Assembly: GCF_021731785.1 (NCBI RefSeq)
Contig: NZ_JAKFWS010000005.1
Coordinates: forward strand, 1 to 60,820
Direction: 5' to 3'
Origin: Methylocystis sp.
GTDB taxonomy: Bacteria; Pseudomonadota; Alphaproteobacteria; Rhizobiales; Beijerinckiaceae
DNA length: 60,820 bases
Shown here: piece by piece, positions 46,018 through 55,879 of the stretch
How the letters are laid out: the number at the start of each line of letters is the position of its first letter
Position numbering within the stretch: position 1 is the first letter of the stretch
The notes under the pieces: model-generated
What the model saw: only the letters and a program-made list of their open reading frames with translations
Told to the model about the DNA's origin: nothing
Database searches by the model: none
Made by a program: the position numbers and the translations under genes

Positions 46018-46443
46018 ATGAATCGTGTCTATGGCGTCGTGACAATCCTTGGACTAATGACCGCGCCCGCGCTGGCGCATCACGCCTCCCATCACGCCTT
46101 CCGCCATTCGGGGCGTCATGCTGAGGACTCACAAGCCCAGGAGTTCACCGCCACTGCGTCCTTTTACGGCGGCGGTCCGCGCCGCTACGAGCCCAACGCC
46201 CGGACTGCCAATGGCGAAATCTTCAACATGTGGGATCTGACCGCCGCCCACCGCAGCCTGCCGATGGGCACGCGGCTGCGCCTGACCTATGCCGGACGAA
46301 CGGTGGTGGTGCGCATCAATGACCGCGGGCCGGCGGCCTGGACCGGGCGCAGCCTCGACATGTCGCGCGGCGCGGCCGAGCAGCTCGGCTTCGTCGCACG
46401 TGGTGCCGGACAGGTGCGCGTCGAGGTGCTGGGCAAAAGCTGA
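46018..46443 (+). CDS. Small RlpA-like septal/cell-wall protein
   Basis: This 141-residue exported protein has a signal peptide (MNRVYGVVTILGLMTAPALA) and a His-rich linker. One double-psi beta-barrel domain contains TATASFYGGG, RTANGEIFNMWDLTAAHRSLP and VRINDRGPAAW. The catalytic-type His and Asp are present. Unlike the RlpA at 10538-11545 it has no lipobox, so it should be periplasmic or secreted. It is likely a peptidoglycan-active protein with an unknown target. Confidence 0.87.
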   Translation: MNRVYGVVTILGLMTAPALAHHASHHAFRHSGRHAEDSQAQEFTATASFYGGGPRRYEPNARTANGEIFNMWDLTAAHRSLPMGTRLRLTYAGRTVVVRINDRGPAAWTGRSLDMSRGAAEQLGFVARGAGQVRVEVLGKS

Positions 46444-46458
46444 GAACATCATGCGCGA

Positions 46459-48437
<1,979 letters not shown>

Positions 48438-48539
48438 TCATCGCGCTTCGTCAAGGGAAGCGGACGCTGAGTCATGAAGACGAAGGAGGGACGCGCTACC
48501 ATAGCGTCGACGCGAGGCGCGCCGTTCGCTTCTGTCGCT

Positions 48540-48615
48540 GGCCTTCCCTACGCCGGCATGACCCGGATCAGGTTCGACGGGTGCTTCTCAGCCGCGCTTG
48601 CGGCGCCCCTCGCCA
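48540..48615 (-). promoter_or_regulatory. TPP riboswitch (THI element) upstream of thiC
   Basis: Reading the minus strand, the conserved THI parts appear in order: GGGCGCC...GGCTGAGAAGCACC, then CGAACCTGATCCGGGTCATG, then CCGGCGTAGGGAA. They lie 115 bases before the thiC ATG. The element binds thiamin pyrophosphate and shuts off thiC expression. The remaining bases to the ATG can form the expression platform. Confidence 0.95.
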
Positions 48616-48704
48616 TTATGGAAAAGTTACTGCGTTCACACTCGCGTCGCAAGTTCGCGTGGCGATACCGGCAAATAGCGTATAGCCCCGACGAGCCCAG
48701 ACAT

Positions 48705-51242
48705 ATGAGGAATCTAAATTTCCAGGGTCTGTCTTCAAACGAGGCGGCCCGGCGCCTTGCCCAATACGGCCCCAACGAGCAGCCGAAGGCGCCACCGCCA
48801 GGCGTATTCGCGATCGCGCTGCGCACGCTCAAAGAGCCCATGTTCTTTCTGCTTGCGTCGGCCGCGCTGCTCTATCTTTTCGTCGGCGATCTGGGCGAAG
48901 GCCTGTTCATGGTCGCCGGCGCCGGCGCGTCGATTACGCTTGTCATTCTGCAGGAGCTGCGAACCGAACGCGCGCTCGAAGCGCTCAACCGGCTTGCGGA
49001 GCCGACCGCAACTTGTCTGCGCGACGGGGTCGAGCGTCGCATTCCGGCGCGCGATCTCGTGCCCGGCGACCTTATTCTCGTCGGCGAGGGAGAGCGTGCG
49101 CCTGCCGACGCGGTGCTGGTCGGCGGCGACGCGCTGGTTATCGACGAGTCCCTGCTGACCGGCGAATCGGCTCCAGTGACGAAGACGCTCGCAGGCGAGG
49201 CCCGTTCGGCGGAATTCCCCGATCCTGGCGGAGAGCATACGCCTTTTCTTTTCGCCGGAACCATGATCGCGCGCGGATCGGGGCTGGCCGAGGTCGTGCG
49301 CACCGGCGCGCGCACAGCGATGGGACGTCTTGGCGCCTCGCTCGCCGCGATCGAGGCCGAGCCCAGTCCCCTGCAGCAAAGAACCGGCAGACTGGTCGCG
49401 ACGCTCGGCGCCTTCGCGCTCCTTTTTTGCGTGCTGGTGTTTCTGGCCTATTGGCTCGTGCATGGCGACTGGTTTGAAGGCGCCATCGCCGGCATCACGC
49501 TCGCCATCGGCCTTCTGCCCGAAGAATTTCCGATGGTGCTGGCGATCTTCCTCGCGCTCGGCGCCTTTCGGCTGGCGCGTCGCAACGTGCTCGTGCGTCG
49601 CTCCTCGGTGACCGAGACGCTGGGCTCTACGTCGATACTTTGTGTCGACAAGACCGGAACGCTGACGCAGAACCGCATGCGCGTCGCGTTCGCCATTCCC
49701 GAAAGCGACAAGGCGATCGATGCGCCGCTGGCGGATGCCGTACAGCGCATGCTCATCCGCGCCGCCTTGCGCGCGTCATCGGCAAACCCCGTCGATCCCA
49801 TGGATCGCGCCGTTCACGCCTTCGCGGCGGACGTCGGCGTGGCGCCGGAAGGCGAACCGGTTCGCAGCTTCCCAATCCGCCCAGACCTTCTCGCTTTCAT
49901 TCAGTGCTGGCGCGATGAGTCGGGTGAGAGCTACGCCGCGAAAGGCGCGCCGGAGGCGATCTTCAAACTCACGCGAGTTTCTGACGAAGAACGCGCACGC
50001 CTTCAGACTAAAATCGACGATCTGGCGCGTCGCGGGCTTCGCGTGCTTGGCGTCGCGACGACGGCGCCGCTGCCGCAAGCGCTTCCGCTGGAGACCGCAT
50101 CGTTTGATTCTGTCGGATTGCTCGCCTTTGAGGACCCGCTGCGCGACGACGTCCCGGCCGCCGTCGCAGCGGCGCGCCGCGCGGGAGTCGCCGTGGCGAT
50201 GATCACCGGCGATTACCCTGCGACGGCGCTCGCCATCGCGCGCCAGGCAGGGATCGATTCTGACGCCGGCGTGATCACTGGCGCCGAGATCGGCGGCACG
50301 CCGAGCCGCATGCTTCCCGAGAAGATTCGCAATGTGCGCGTCTTCGCGCGGGTGACGCCGACAAGCAAGCTTGCGCTCGTCGAGGCGTTCAAGGCCGACG
50401 GCCAAATTGTCGCTATGACCGGCGACGGGGTCAACGACGGGCCGGCCCTCGCCGCTGCGCATATCGGCATCGCCATGGGCCAGCGCGGCTCGGACGTCGC
50501 GCGCGAGGCCGCGCATATCGTGTTGCTCGACGACAGCTTCACGTCGATCGTCGCCGGCGTGGCGCTGGGGCGGCGCATCTTCGCCAACCTCCGCCGCGCG
50601 CTCACCTATGTGACGGCAATTCACATTCCGATCGCCGGCGTCGCCCTGGCGCCAATCCTGATGGGGCTGCCGCCGCTGCTGCTGCCGGCGCATGTCGTGC
50701 TGATGGAGCTGATCATCGATCCGACCTGCGCGCTCGTTTTCGAGTCGCAGCCGAATGAGGCTGACGCCATGCTCAAACCGCCGCACCGGCGCGATGAGCC
50801 GCTTTTTGGTCCGCGCGAACTCTTCCTGGGTTTCGTGCAGGGCTTCGTCGTCTTCCTCGCCGTGATGTCGGTCTATGTCATCGACAATGGGTTGGGCGCG
50901 CCCGAGCGGCAAGCGCGCGGGCTCGCCTTCGCAACCCTTGTCGTCGGCAATCTCGTGCTTGCGCTGTCGGATGCGCTTCCGCGCGGCGCGTCGCTGTTTT
51001 CACGCGATAATATGGCGTTCTGGCTCGTCGCCCTCGCGGCCAGCGCAATGGTGGCGGCATGCCTTTACGTTCCGCTGATCGCGGAGCTTCTGCGCTTCGA
51101 GCCGCCGACTTGGCCAAAACTCGCTCTGGCGCTGACGCTCGGCACGATCGCCGGAAGCTGGTACGGCGTCTGGCGTCGGTTGCTCTATCCGGCGCCGCGC
51201 GCGCAGCGGGAAGACGCCGTCCTGACCATTGATTTGCGCTGA
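48705..51242 (+). CDS. P-type cation-transporting ATPase (P2-like, substrate unknown)
   Basis: This 845-residue P-type ATPase starts at the ATG at 48705. Upstream codons overlap the riboswitch of thiC and are not used. It has the N-terminal cation-ATPase domain (LSSNEAARRLAQYGPNE), the actuator motif LTGES, the phosphorylation motif DKTGTLTQN, KGAPEAI in the nucleotide domain, and TGDGVNDGPAL. About eight to ten membrane spans are expected. The membrane motif before the P-site is PEEFP, not the PEGLP of Ca2+ pumps or the CPC of metal pumps. Ca2+, Mg2+ or another cation is possible. Confidence 0.9.
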   Translation: MRNLNFQGLSSNEAARRLAQYGPNEQPKAPPPGVFAIALRTLKEPMFFLLASAALLYLFVGDLGEGLFMVAGAGASITLVILQELRTERALEALNRLAEPTATCLRDGVERRIPARDLVPGDLILVGEGERAPADAVLVGGDALVIDESLLTGESAPVTKTLAGEARSAEFPDPGGEHTPFLFAGTMIARGSGLAEVVRTGARTAMGRLGASLAAIEAEPSPLQQRTGRLVATLGAFALLFCVLVFLAYWLVHGDWFEGAIAGITLAIGLLPEEFPMVLAIFLALGAFRLARRNVLVRRSSVTETLGSTSILCVDKTGTLTQNRMRVAFAIPESDKAIDAPLADAVQRMLIRAALRASSANPVDPMDRAVHAFAADVGVAPEGEPVRSFPIRPDLLAFIQCWRDESGESYAAKGAPEAIFKLTRVSDEERARLQTKIDDLARRGLRVLGVATTAPLPQALPLETASFDSVGLLAFEDPLRDDVPAAVAAARRAGVAVAMITGDYPATALAIARQAGIDSDAGVITGAEIGGTPSRMLPEKIRNVRVFARVTPTSKLALVEAFKADGQIVAMTGDGVNDGPALAAAHIGIAMGQRGSDVAREAAHIVLLDDSFTSIVAGVALGRRIFANLRRALTYVTAIHIPIAGVALAPILMGLPPLLLPAHVVLMELIIDPTCALVFESQPNEADAMLKPPHRRDEPLFGPRELFLGFVQGFVVFLAVMSVYVIDNGLGAPERQARGLAFATLVVGNLVLALSDALPRGASLFSRDNMAFWLVALAASAMVAACLYVPLIAELLRFEPPTWPKLALALTLGTIAGSWYGVWRRLLYPAPRAQREDAVLTIDLR

Positions 51243-51448
51243 GGGGTGCAATACGCAAAAACCACATGTGTTGCAAAGACGTTACACGACGAAGAAATCT
51301 GTGCATGTGAAGGCGAATTTACGCCTCAAGGCGAATGAGTCTTGTAATGTTTACTACAGTGTGAGCCTGCGTCGGCGTTCGGCGCGACAGGCGAGCGCTC
51401 GCTATTGGTGGTGCTTTAAGAGACGGTTCGCCTTGGGATTTGCGGCCA

Positions 51449-52840
51449 ATGAAAAAATTTATTTCGCGCAGCTTCCTCATCACGCTGACGACGGCCGCGG
51501 CGTTCTCGCCCTCTTTGTCCTTTGGCGCCGACGGCTACTTCCTTACAGGTTACGGTCCACGTCAGCGGGCCTTAGGCGGCGCTGGCGTCGCGGACTCGCG
51601 AGACCCGATGGCCATGTCGATCAACCCCGCTGGCATTGTCGGACTCGACCGGACGTTTCAGGTCGGGCTCGCCGCGAGCCTCCCCGAGCGCGGTTACTCG
51701 ACGACAGGTCTGCCGGCGGTCCTGGCGCCCGGCGATGTGAGGAGCGGTCGACCGATCTTTCCGGTGCCTAACGGCGCCTATGTCCAGCCGATCGACGCCG
51801 AATCCGCATGGGGGGTCGCCAATTACGGCAACGGCGGACTCAATACTTCGTACGACTTCCAGCATTTCAAGCCTCCGGTCAAAGCGGGCCCAGGCGGCGC
51901 GATCACAGTTGCTCCTTCCTTCGGCGGCATCCTCGGCGGCGGCTGGGCGGGACTCGACCTTCAACAGTCGTTTATGAGCGTCACCTACGCCAGAAAATTC
52001 GGTCCGATCACGGTGGGCTTCTCGCCCACTTTGGCGATCCAGATGTTCAATGCGCAGGGACTGAAAATCCTCTCTCCCTACTCGTCCAACATGTACAACT
52101 TTTCCGACATGGGCTATGATTGGTCGGCCGGGGGCGGGTTCCGCGTCGGCGTCGAGTGGCGCGCGACGAACGAACTACGCTTTGGCCTCGCCGGCGCGAC
52201 TCCCATGTTCATGTCGAAGCTGGAAAAATATAGGGGACTTATTGCCGACAACGGCAGTTTCGACATTCCGGCGACCTTGATCGCCGGCGTCGCCTATGAC
52301 CTGCTGCCCAGCCTCACGCTGATGGCCGACTGGAGACACATCTTCTACTCGGCGACTACCGCCGGTTACGCGAGTTTTCCCATCTGGTACGGGTCATTCG
52401 GCTCATATGGCGGCAGCGGCTTTGATTGGCGCGACACTGATTCCGCCTCCTTTGGCGTCGAATGGCGCACTGCGTCAAAGCTGACGCTGCGAGTCGGCTA
52501 CCATTACTCAACCTTGCTGATGAGAGAGCGCTCCGCCACGCTTGCGGCGCTGGCGCCGCTTGTCGCCGCGCATGCCGTCACCGGCGGGTTCGGCTATCAG
52601 CTGACGGAGAATTCGTCGATCGATTTCGCCGCCATTCACGACTTCAAGAATTCGGTCAGCTATTTCGAAAACGCGCCCTTCGTCGGCCGCGCGTTTTTTC
52701 CCGCAATTCCAATAAATCTGCTTCCCCATTATAATACAAACGCCGTAATCACCGCTTGGGGACGCGCTACCCAGTTCACGGTCGGCTACAACTACAAGTG
52801 GGATGCAGGCGATACTTCGTGGATCCCCAGTCATTTCTGA
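51449..52840 (+). CDS. OmpP1/FadL-family outer membrane transporter
   Basis: This 463-residue barrel protein has a signal peptide (MKKFISRSFLITLTTAAAFSPSLSFGA). The FadL N-terminal signature YGPRQRALGGAGVADSRDPMAMSINPAG follows, then SVTYARKFGPITVGFS and WRTASKLTLRVGYHYS. Members take up hydrophobic molecules such as long-chain fatty acids or aromatic compounds. The ATG at 51449 is chosen because the signal peptide begins there. A strong terminator follows at 52884, and the gene is monocistronic. Confidence 0.9.
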   Translation: MKKFISRSFLITLTTAAAFSPSLSFGADGYFLTGYGPRQRALGGAGVADSRDPMAMSINPAGIVGLDRTFQVGLAASLPERGYSTTGLPAVLAPGDVRSGRPIFPVPNGAYVQPIDAESAWGVANYGNGGLNTSYDFQHFKPPVKAGPGGAITVAPSFGGILGGGWAGLDLQQSFMSVTYARKFGPITVGFSPTLAIQMFNAQGLKILSPYSSNMYNFSDMGYDWSAGGGFRVGVEWRATNELRFGLAGATPMFMSKLEKYRGLIADNGSFDIPATLIAGVAYDLLPSLTLMADWRHIFYSATTAGYASFPIWYGSFGSYGGSGFDWRDTDSASFGVEWRTASKLTLRVGYHYSTLLMRERSATLAALAPLVAAHAVTGGFGYQLTENSSIDFAAIHDFKNSVSYFENAPFVGRAFFPAIPINLLPHYNTNAVITAWGRATQFTVGYNYKWDAGDTSWIPSHF

Positions 52841-52883
52841 GACATAGCGCTCCCTGACGGCCGGTAGCGATCGGCCCGCCTGG

Positions 52884-52916
52884 CGCGCCTCCCGAACGGG
52901 AGGCGCGTCTTTTTTT
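52884..52916 (+). terminator. Rho-independent terminator of the FadL-like gene
   Basis: A ten-base stem CGCGCCTCCC/GGGAGGCGCG with loop GAAC is followed by TCTTTTTTT. It lies 44 bases after the stop codon, just ahead of the convergent Mrp gene end. Confidence 0.93.
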
Positions 52917-52925
52917 GCGCGCGTC

Positions 52926-54041
52926 TTAGCCGACGACGATCTCCGGCGCTGCGCGGCGCTTCTGCGTTTCGAGCAGCGTCTTCACTTTGGCGGCGAGATT
53001 GAGATAGACGGCGGCCTGCGGGCTGTCTGGCTCGGCGCCCACGACCGGGCGGCCGGCGTCCGAGGTTTCGCGAATTTTGATGTCCAGCGGCGCTTCGCCA
53101 AGGAAGGGCACGCCCATTTGTTCGGCGTCGTGGCGCGCGCCGCCATGGGCGAAGATCTCAGAGCGTCCGCCGCAGTGCGGGCACAGGAAATAGCTCATAT
53201 TCTCGACAATGCCGAGAATCGGCGCCTCGACCTTCTGGAACATCGCCACGGCGCGGCGCGCGTCGATCAGCGCGAGATCCTGCGGCGTCGAGACGATCAC
53301 CGCGCCGGCGAGCGGGACCTGCTGCGCGATGGTGAGCTGGACGTCGCCGGTTCCTGGCGGCATATCGATGACCAGCGCGTCGAGCTCTCCCCAGGCGACT
53401 TCGCCGAGCATTTGCGAGATCGCCTGCGACACCATCGGACCGCGCCAGACCATCGGCACGTTTTCGTCGACAAGAAAGCCCATCGACATGATTTTCAGGC
53501 CGTAGGCTTCGAGCGGCACGAGCTTGCCGGCTTCGATCTTCGGTTTCTCGGCGAGTCCAAAAAGCCGCGGCATCGAGGGGCCATAGACGTCGGCGTCGAG
53601 CAGGCCGACCCGCCAGCCCTGCGCGGCGAGGCCAAGCGCCAGATTGGCCGACGTCGTCGATTTGCCGACGCCGCCCTTTCCGGATGCGACGGCGATAATG
53701 AAACGGATTTTTTCCAGCGCCGGAATGCCGCCCCTGCTCTGAGGCGGCGGCGCGCCGGCCGCGTGCGCATGGGGTTGGCCGCGAGGCGGCGCCGCAGGGC
53801 GCGGCGCGCGCTCGGCGGTCAGGGTTACGACCGCTTGCTCGATGCCGGGCGCCGCCTTGATCGCACGCTCAGCAGCGACACGGGCGGCTTCCCACGCCTG
53901 CGCCTGGCTCGGATCGCCTGCTATAGAGACAAAGGCCTTGGCGCCCGACAGATTGATTCCGCTCACGGCCCCCGCCAGCGGCGCGCCGCCAGGCCCGTAG
54001 AGCCCTTCCAGCGCCTTCAGAATGTCAGCTTCTGTCCCCAC
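52926..54041 (-). CDS. mrp: Mrp/NBP35 family iron-sulfur carrier ATPase
   Basis: This 371-residue protein has an N-terminal MIP18/DUF59-like domain (about 1-90) and a P-loop domain with the deviant Walker A VASGKGGVGKST. DADVYGPSMPRLFG, DMPPGTGDVQLT and the CPHC cluster-binding motif follow. It likely carries and inserts [4Fe-4S] clusters as ApbC does. It lies 52 bases after the GDCCVxC gene on the same strand. Confidence 0.94.
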   Translation of the reverse strand: MGTEADILKALEGLYGPGGAPLAGAVSGINLSGAKAFVSIAGDPSQAQAWEAARVAAERAIKAAPGIEQAVVTLTAERAPRPAAPPRGQPHAHAAGAPPPQSRGGIPALEKIRFIIAVASGKGGVGKSTTSANLALGLAAQGWRVGLLDADVYGPSMPRLFGLAEKPKIEAGKLVPLEAYGLKIMSMGFLVDENVPMVWRGPMVSQAISQMLGEVAWGELDALVIDMPPGTGDVQLTIAQQVPLAGAVIVSTPQDLALIDARRAVAMFQKVEAPILGIVENMSYFLCPHCGGRSEIFAHGGARHDAEQMGVPFLGEAPLDIKIRETSDAGRPVVGAEPDSPQAAVYLNLAAKVKTLLETQKRRAAPEIVVG

Positions 54042-54093
54042 GGGCTCGCTCCCTGCCTGTTTAGAGCTATTCTAGGCAAGGCATATGCCGCGA

Positions 54094-54327
54094 TTAGCGC
54101 CCCTCGTCCATCCGCGCGCCGCAACAATCGCCATCCGCCTGCACGGGCGGGCAGGGAACATCGCCATAGGAGCAGAACACGCAGCAGTCTCCCGTCTTTG
54201 GCGTTAGCCGCGCCCCGCAGCCCGCGCAGACATGCACCACGACGCAGGCGTCCAGCGGCATCTCGAGCGTTTCCGCACGAGCGCAGTGGGGGCAGGTCAG
54301 GGTCGATTGTAGCTCCACATCGCGCAT
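54094..54327 (-). CDS. GDCCVxC domain small zinc-ribbon-like protein
   Basis: This 77-residue protein has three Cys pairs (TCPHCAR, CAGCGAR and GDCCVFCSYG), then VPCPP and DGDCCG. It matches the family named for its GDCCVxC motif, some members of which carry selenocysteine in place of the first motif Cys. Here both motif cysteines are encoded as TGC. A redox or metal-handling role is likely but unproven. It starts one base after the pdhC stop codon and so should be translated from the pdh transcript. Confidence 0.82.
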   Translation of the reverse strand: MRDVELQSTLTCPHCARAETLEMPLDACVVVHVCAGCGARLTPKTGDCCVFCSYGDVPCPPVQADGDCCGARMDEGR

Positions 54328-54328
54328 T

Positions 54329-55264
54329 TTAGACGAACATCATCGCCGGATGTTCGATGACGCACTTGAATTCCGCCAAAAGCTCGGCGCCCAGCGCGCC
54401 GTCGACGGCGCGATGATCGCAGGAGAGCGTCACACTCATCATTGTCGCGACAATCGGCGCGCCGTTCTTGACGATCATCCGCTGCTCGCCCTGCCCGACC
54501 GCCAGTATCGTCGACTGCGGCGGATTGATCACCGCGGTGAAGCTCTGCACGCCATACATGCCGAGATTGGAGACCGCCGACACGCCGCCTTCATATTCAT
54601 GCGGCTTCAGCTTGCGGGCGCGGGCGCGGTCCGCAAGCTCCTTGATCTCGTCGGAAATCTCGCGCACCGATTTCGCCTCGGCATTACGGATGATCGGCGT
54701 CACGAGCCCGCCGGGGATCGACACGGCGACGCCGATATCCGAGGATTTGTGGCGCAGCAAAGCGTCCGGCGTATAGGTGACATTCGCCTCGGGCTTGCGC
54801 TGGAGCGCGAGCGCGAGCGCCTTCACCACGTAATCATTGACGGACGTCTTCCAGGTCGGCTTGCCGTCCGAGCCAAGCGGCGCGGCGGAATTATAATCCT
54901 CGCGCAGGCGCAGGAGCGCCTCGATCTCGCAGTCGATATTGAGATAGAAATGCGGAATGGTCTGGATCGCTTCGGTCAGCCGCCGCGCGATCGCCTTTCG
55001 CACATTGTCGTGCGGGATTTCCTCGAAAGAGCCGGCTTCGAAGAATTTGCGCGTGACGTCCGCCGACGGCGCGGCGGCGAGCGGCGCCGCCTTCGGCGTC
55101 TCGCCGCGCGCGATCGCTGTCTGCACGTCGCGTTCGATGATCCGGCCATGCGGCCCTGAGCCTTGAAGGGCGGAGAGATCGAGTCCGCCCTCCTTCGCTA
55201 GGCGGCGCGCGAGCGGCGAAGCGAAGATGCGGGCGCCGGGGGCGAATTGAGCGGGAGCGTTCAT
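54329..55264 (-). CDS. pdhC: Short dihydrolipoamide acetyltransferase (E2) without a lipoyl domain
   Basis: This 311-residue E2 consists of a peripheral subunit-binding domain (about 13-52, FASPLARRLAKE then GSGPHGRIIERDV) and the catalytic acyltransferase domain (about 75-311). The active-site motif DHRAVDGALG is intact. A usual alphaproteobacterial E2 of about 420-450 residues begins with a lipoyl domain. Here none is encoded, and only 65 bases lie between the start and the opposite-strand DUF29 gene. The lipoyl domain on E1-beta (55880-57349) probably serves the complex. No E3 gene is in the window. Confidence 0.92.
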   Translation of the reverse strand: MNAPAQFAPGARIFASPLARRLAKEGGLDLSALQGSGPHGRIIERDVQTAIARGETPKAAPLAAAPSADVTRKFFEAGSFEEIPHDNVRKAIARRLTEAIQTIPHFYLNIDCEIEALLRLREDYNSAAPLGSDGKPTWKTSVNDYVVKALALALQRKPEANVTYTPDALLRHKSSDIGVAVSIPGGLVTPIIRNAEAKSVREISDEIKELADRARARKLKPHEYEGGVSAVSNLGMYGVQSFTAVINPPQSTILAVGQGEQRMIVKNGAPIVATMMSVTLSCDHRAVDGALGAELLAEFKCVIEHPAMMFV

Positions 55265-55329
55265 CGTGCGAATTCGCCTTTGGCGGCGGAAAGTTCGCTA
55301 TATATTAGAGGCCTTGCGAAGAGCAGTCC

Positions 55330-55812
55330 ATGAACGCGTCGGGCCGAGCCAATAAATCACCCGAGGAGAAAGTGGCCGCGAGTCAGCTTTATGACCGAGA
55401 TTTTTACGCCTGGGCCAATGAGCAGGCGGCGCTGCTGCGCGCCGGAAAGCTCAGCGAGGCGGATATCGAGCATATCGCCGACGCGGTGGAGAGCTTGGGC
55501 AAAACCGAAAAGCGCGAGTTCGTCAGCCGATTGCGGGTCCTGATGCTGCATCTGCTGAAATGGCGCTTTGAGCCCGGCAAACGGACGCCGAGCTGGGAGG
55601 CGTCGATCAAGATTCAGAGACTGGATTTACTTGAGCATCTTCAAGACAATCCGAGCCTGCGCCCGGTGATCGCCACGATTCTTGAAAAGGCCTTCAAGGG
55701 GGCGGTGCTCGAAGCCATCGCCGAGACGGGGTTTCCGGACAAGACCTTTCCTCAGCAATGTCCCTGGACCTTCGAAGAGATGATGGCCGAGGATTTCTGG
55801 CCGGAGGGGTAA
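55330..55812 (+). CDS. DUF29 domain protein
   Basis: This 160-residue protein shows the DUF29 pattern YDRDFYAWANEQAALLRAGKLSEAD, IEHIADAVESLGKTEKREF, MLHLLKWRFEPGKR and the C-terminal CPWTFEEMMAEDFWPE. It is soluble, with no known activity. DUF29 genes occur in many cyanobacteria and alphaproteobacteria, often in several mobile-looking copies. It lies on the opposite strand between pdhB and pdhC, so it splits an otherwise co-directional pdh cluster. Confidence 0.88.
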   Translation: MNASGRANKSPEEKVAASQLYDRDFYAWANEQAALLRAGKLSEADIEHIADAVESLGKTEKREFVSRLRVLMLHLLKWRFEPGKRTPSWEASIKIQRLDLLEHLQDNPSLRPVIATILEKAFKGAVLEAIAETGFPDKTFPQQCPWTFEEMMAEDFWPEG

Positions 55813-55879
55813 GGCGGCGAGGCGCGCTTTGCGCGCGTCGGGAATGACAGTGCAAACGGCTTCCCTCACGCGCATCCAA

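Noticed and set aside
45782-46021. 79-codon plus-strand frame in the AT-rich island
   Set aside because: No ribosome-binding site, no recognisable family, and stop overlapping the RlpA start. Its composition follows the AT-rich DNA rather than coding constraints.
48474-48704. N-terminal extension of the P-type ATPase frame
   Set aside because: It runs through the TPP riboswitch of the divergent thiC gene and has no family similarity. The ATG at 48705 begins the conserved domain.
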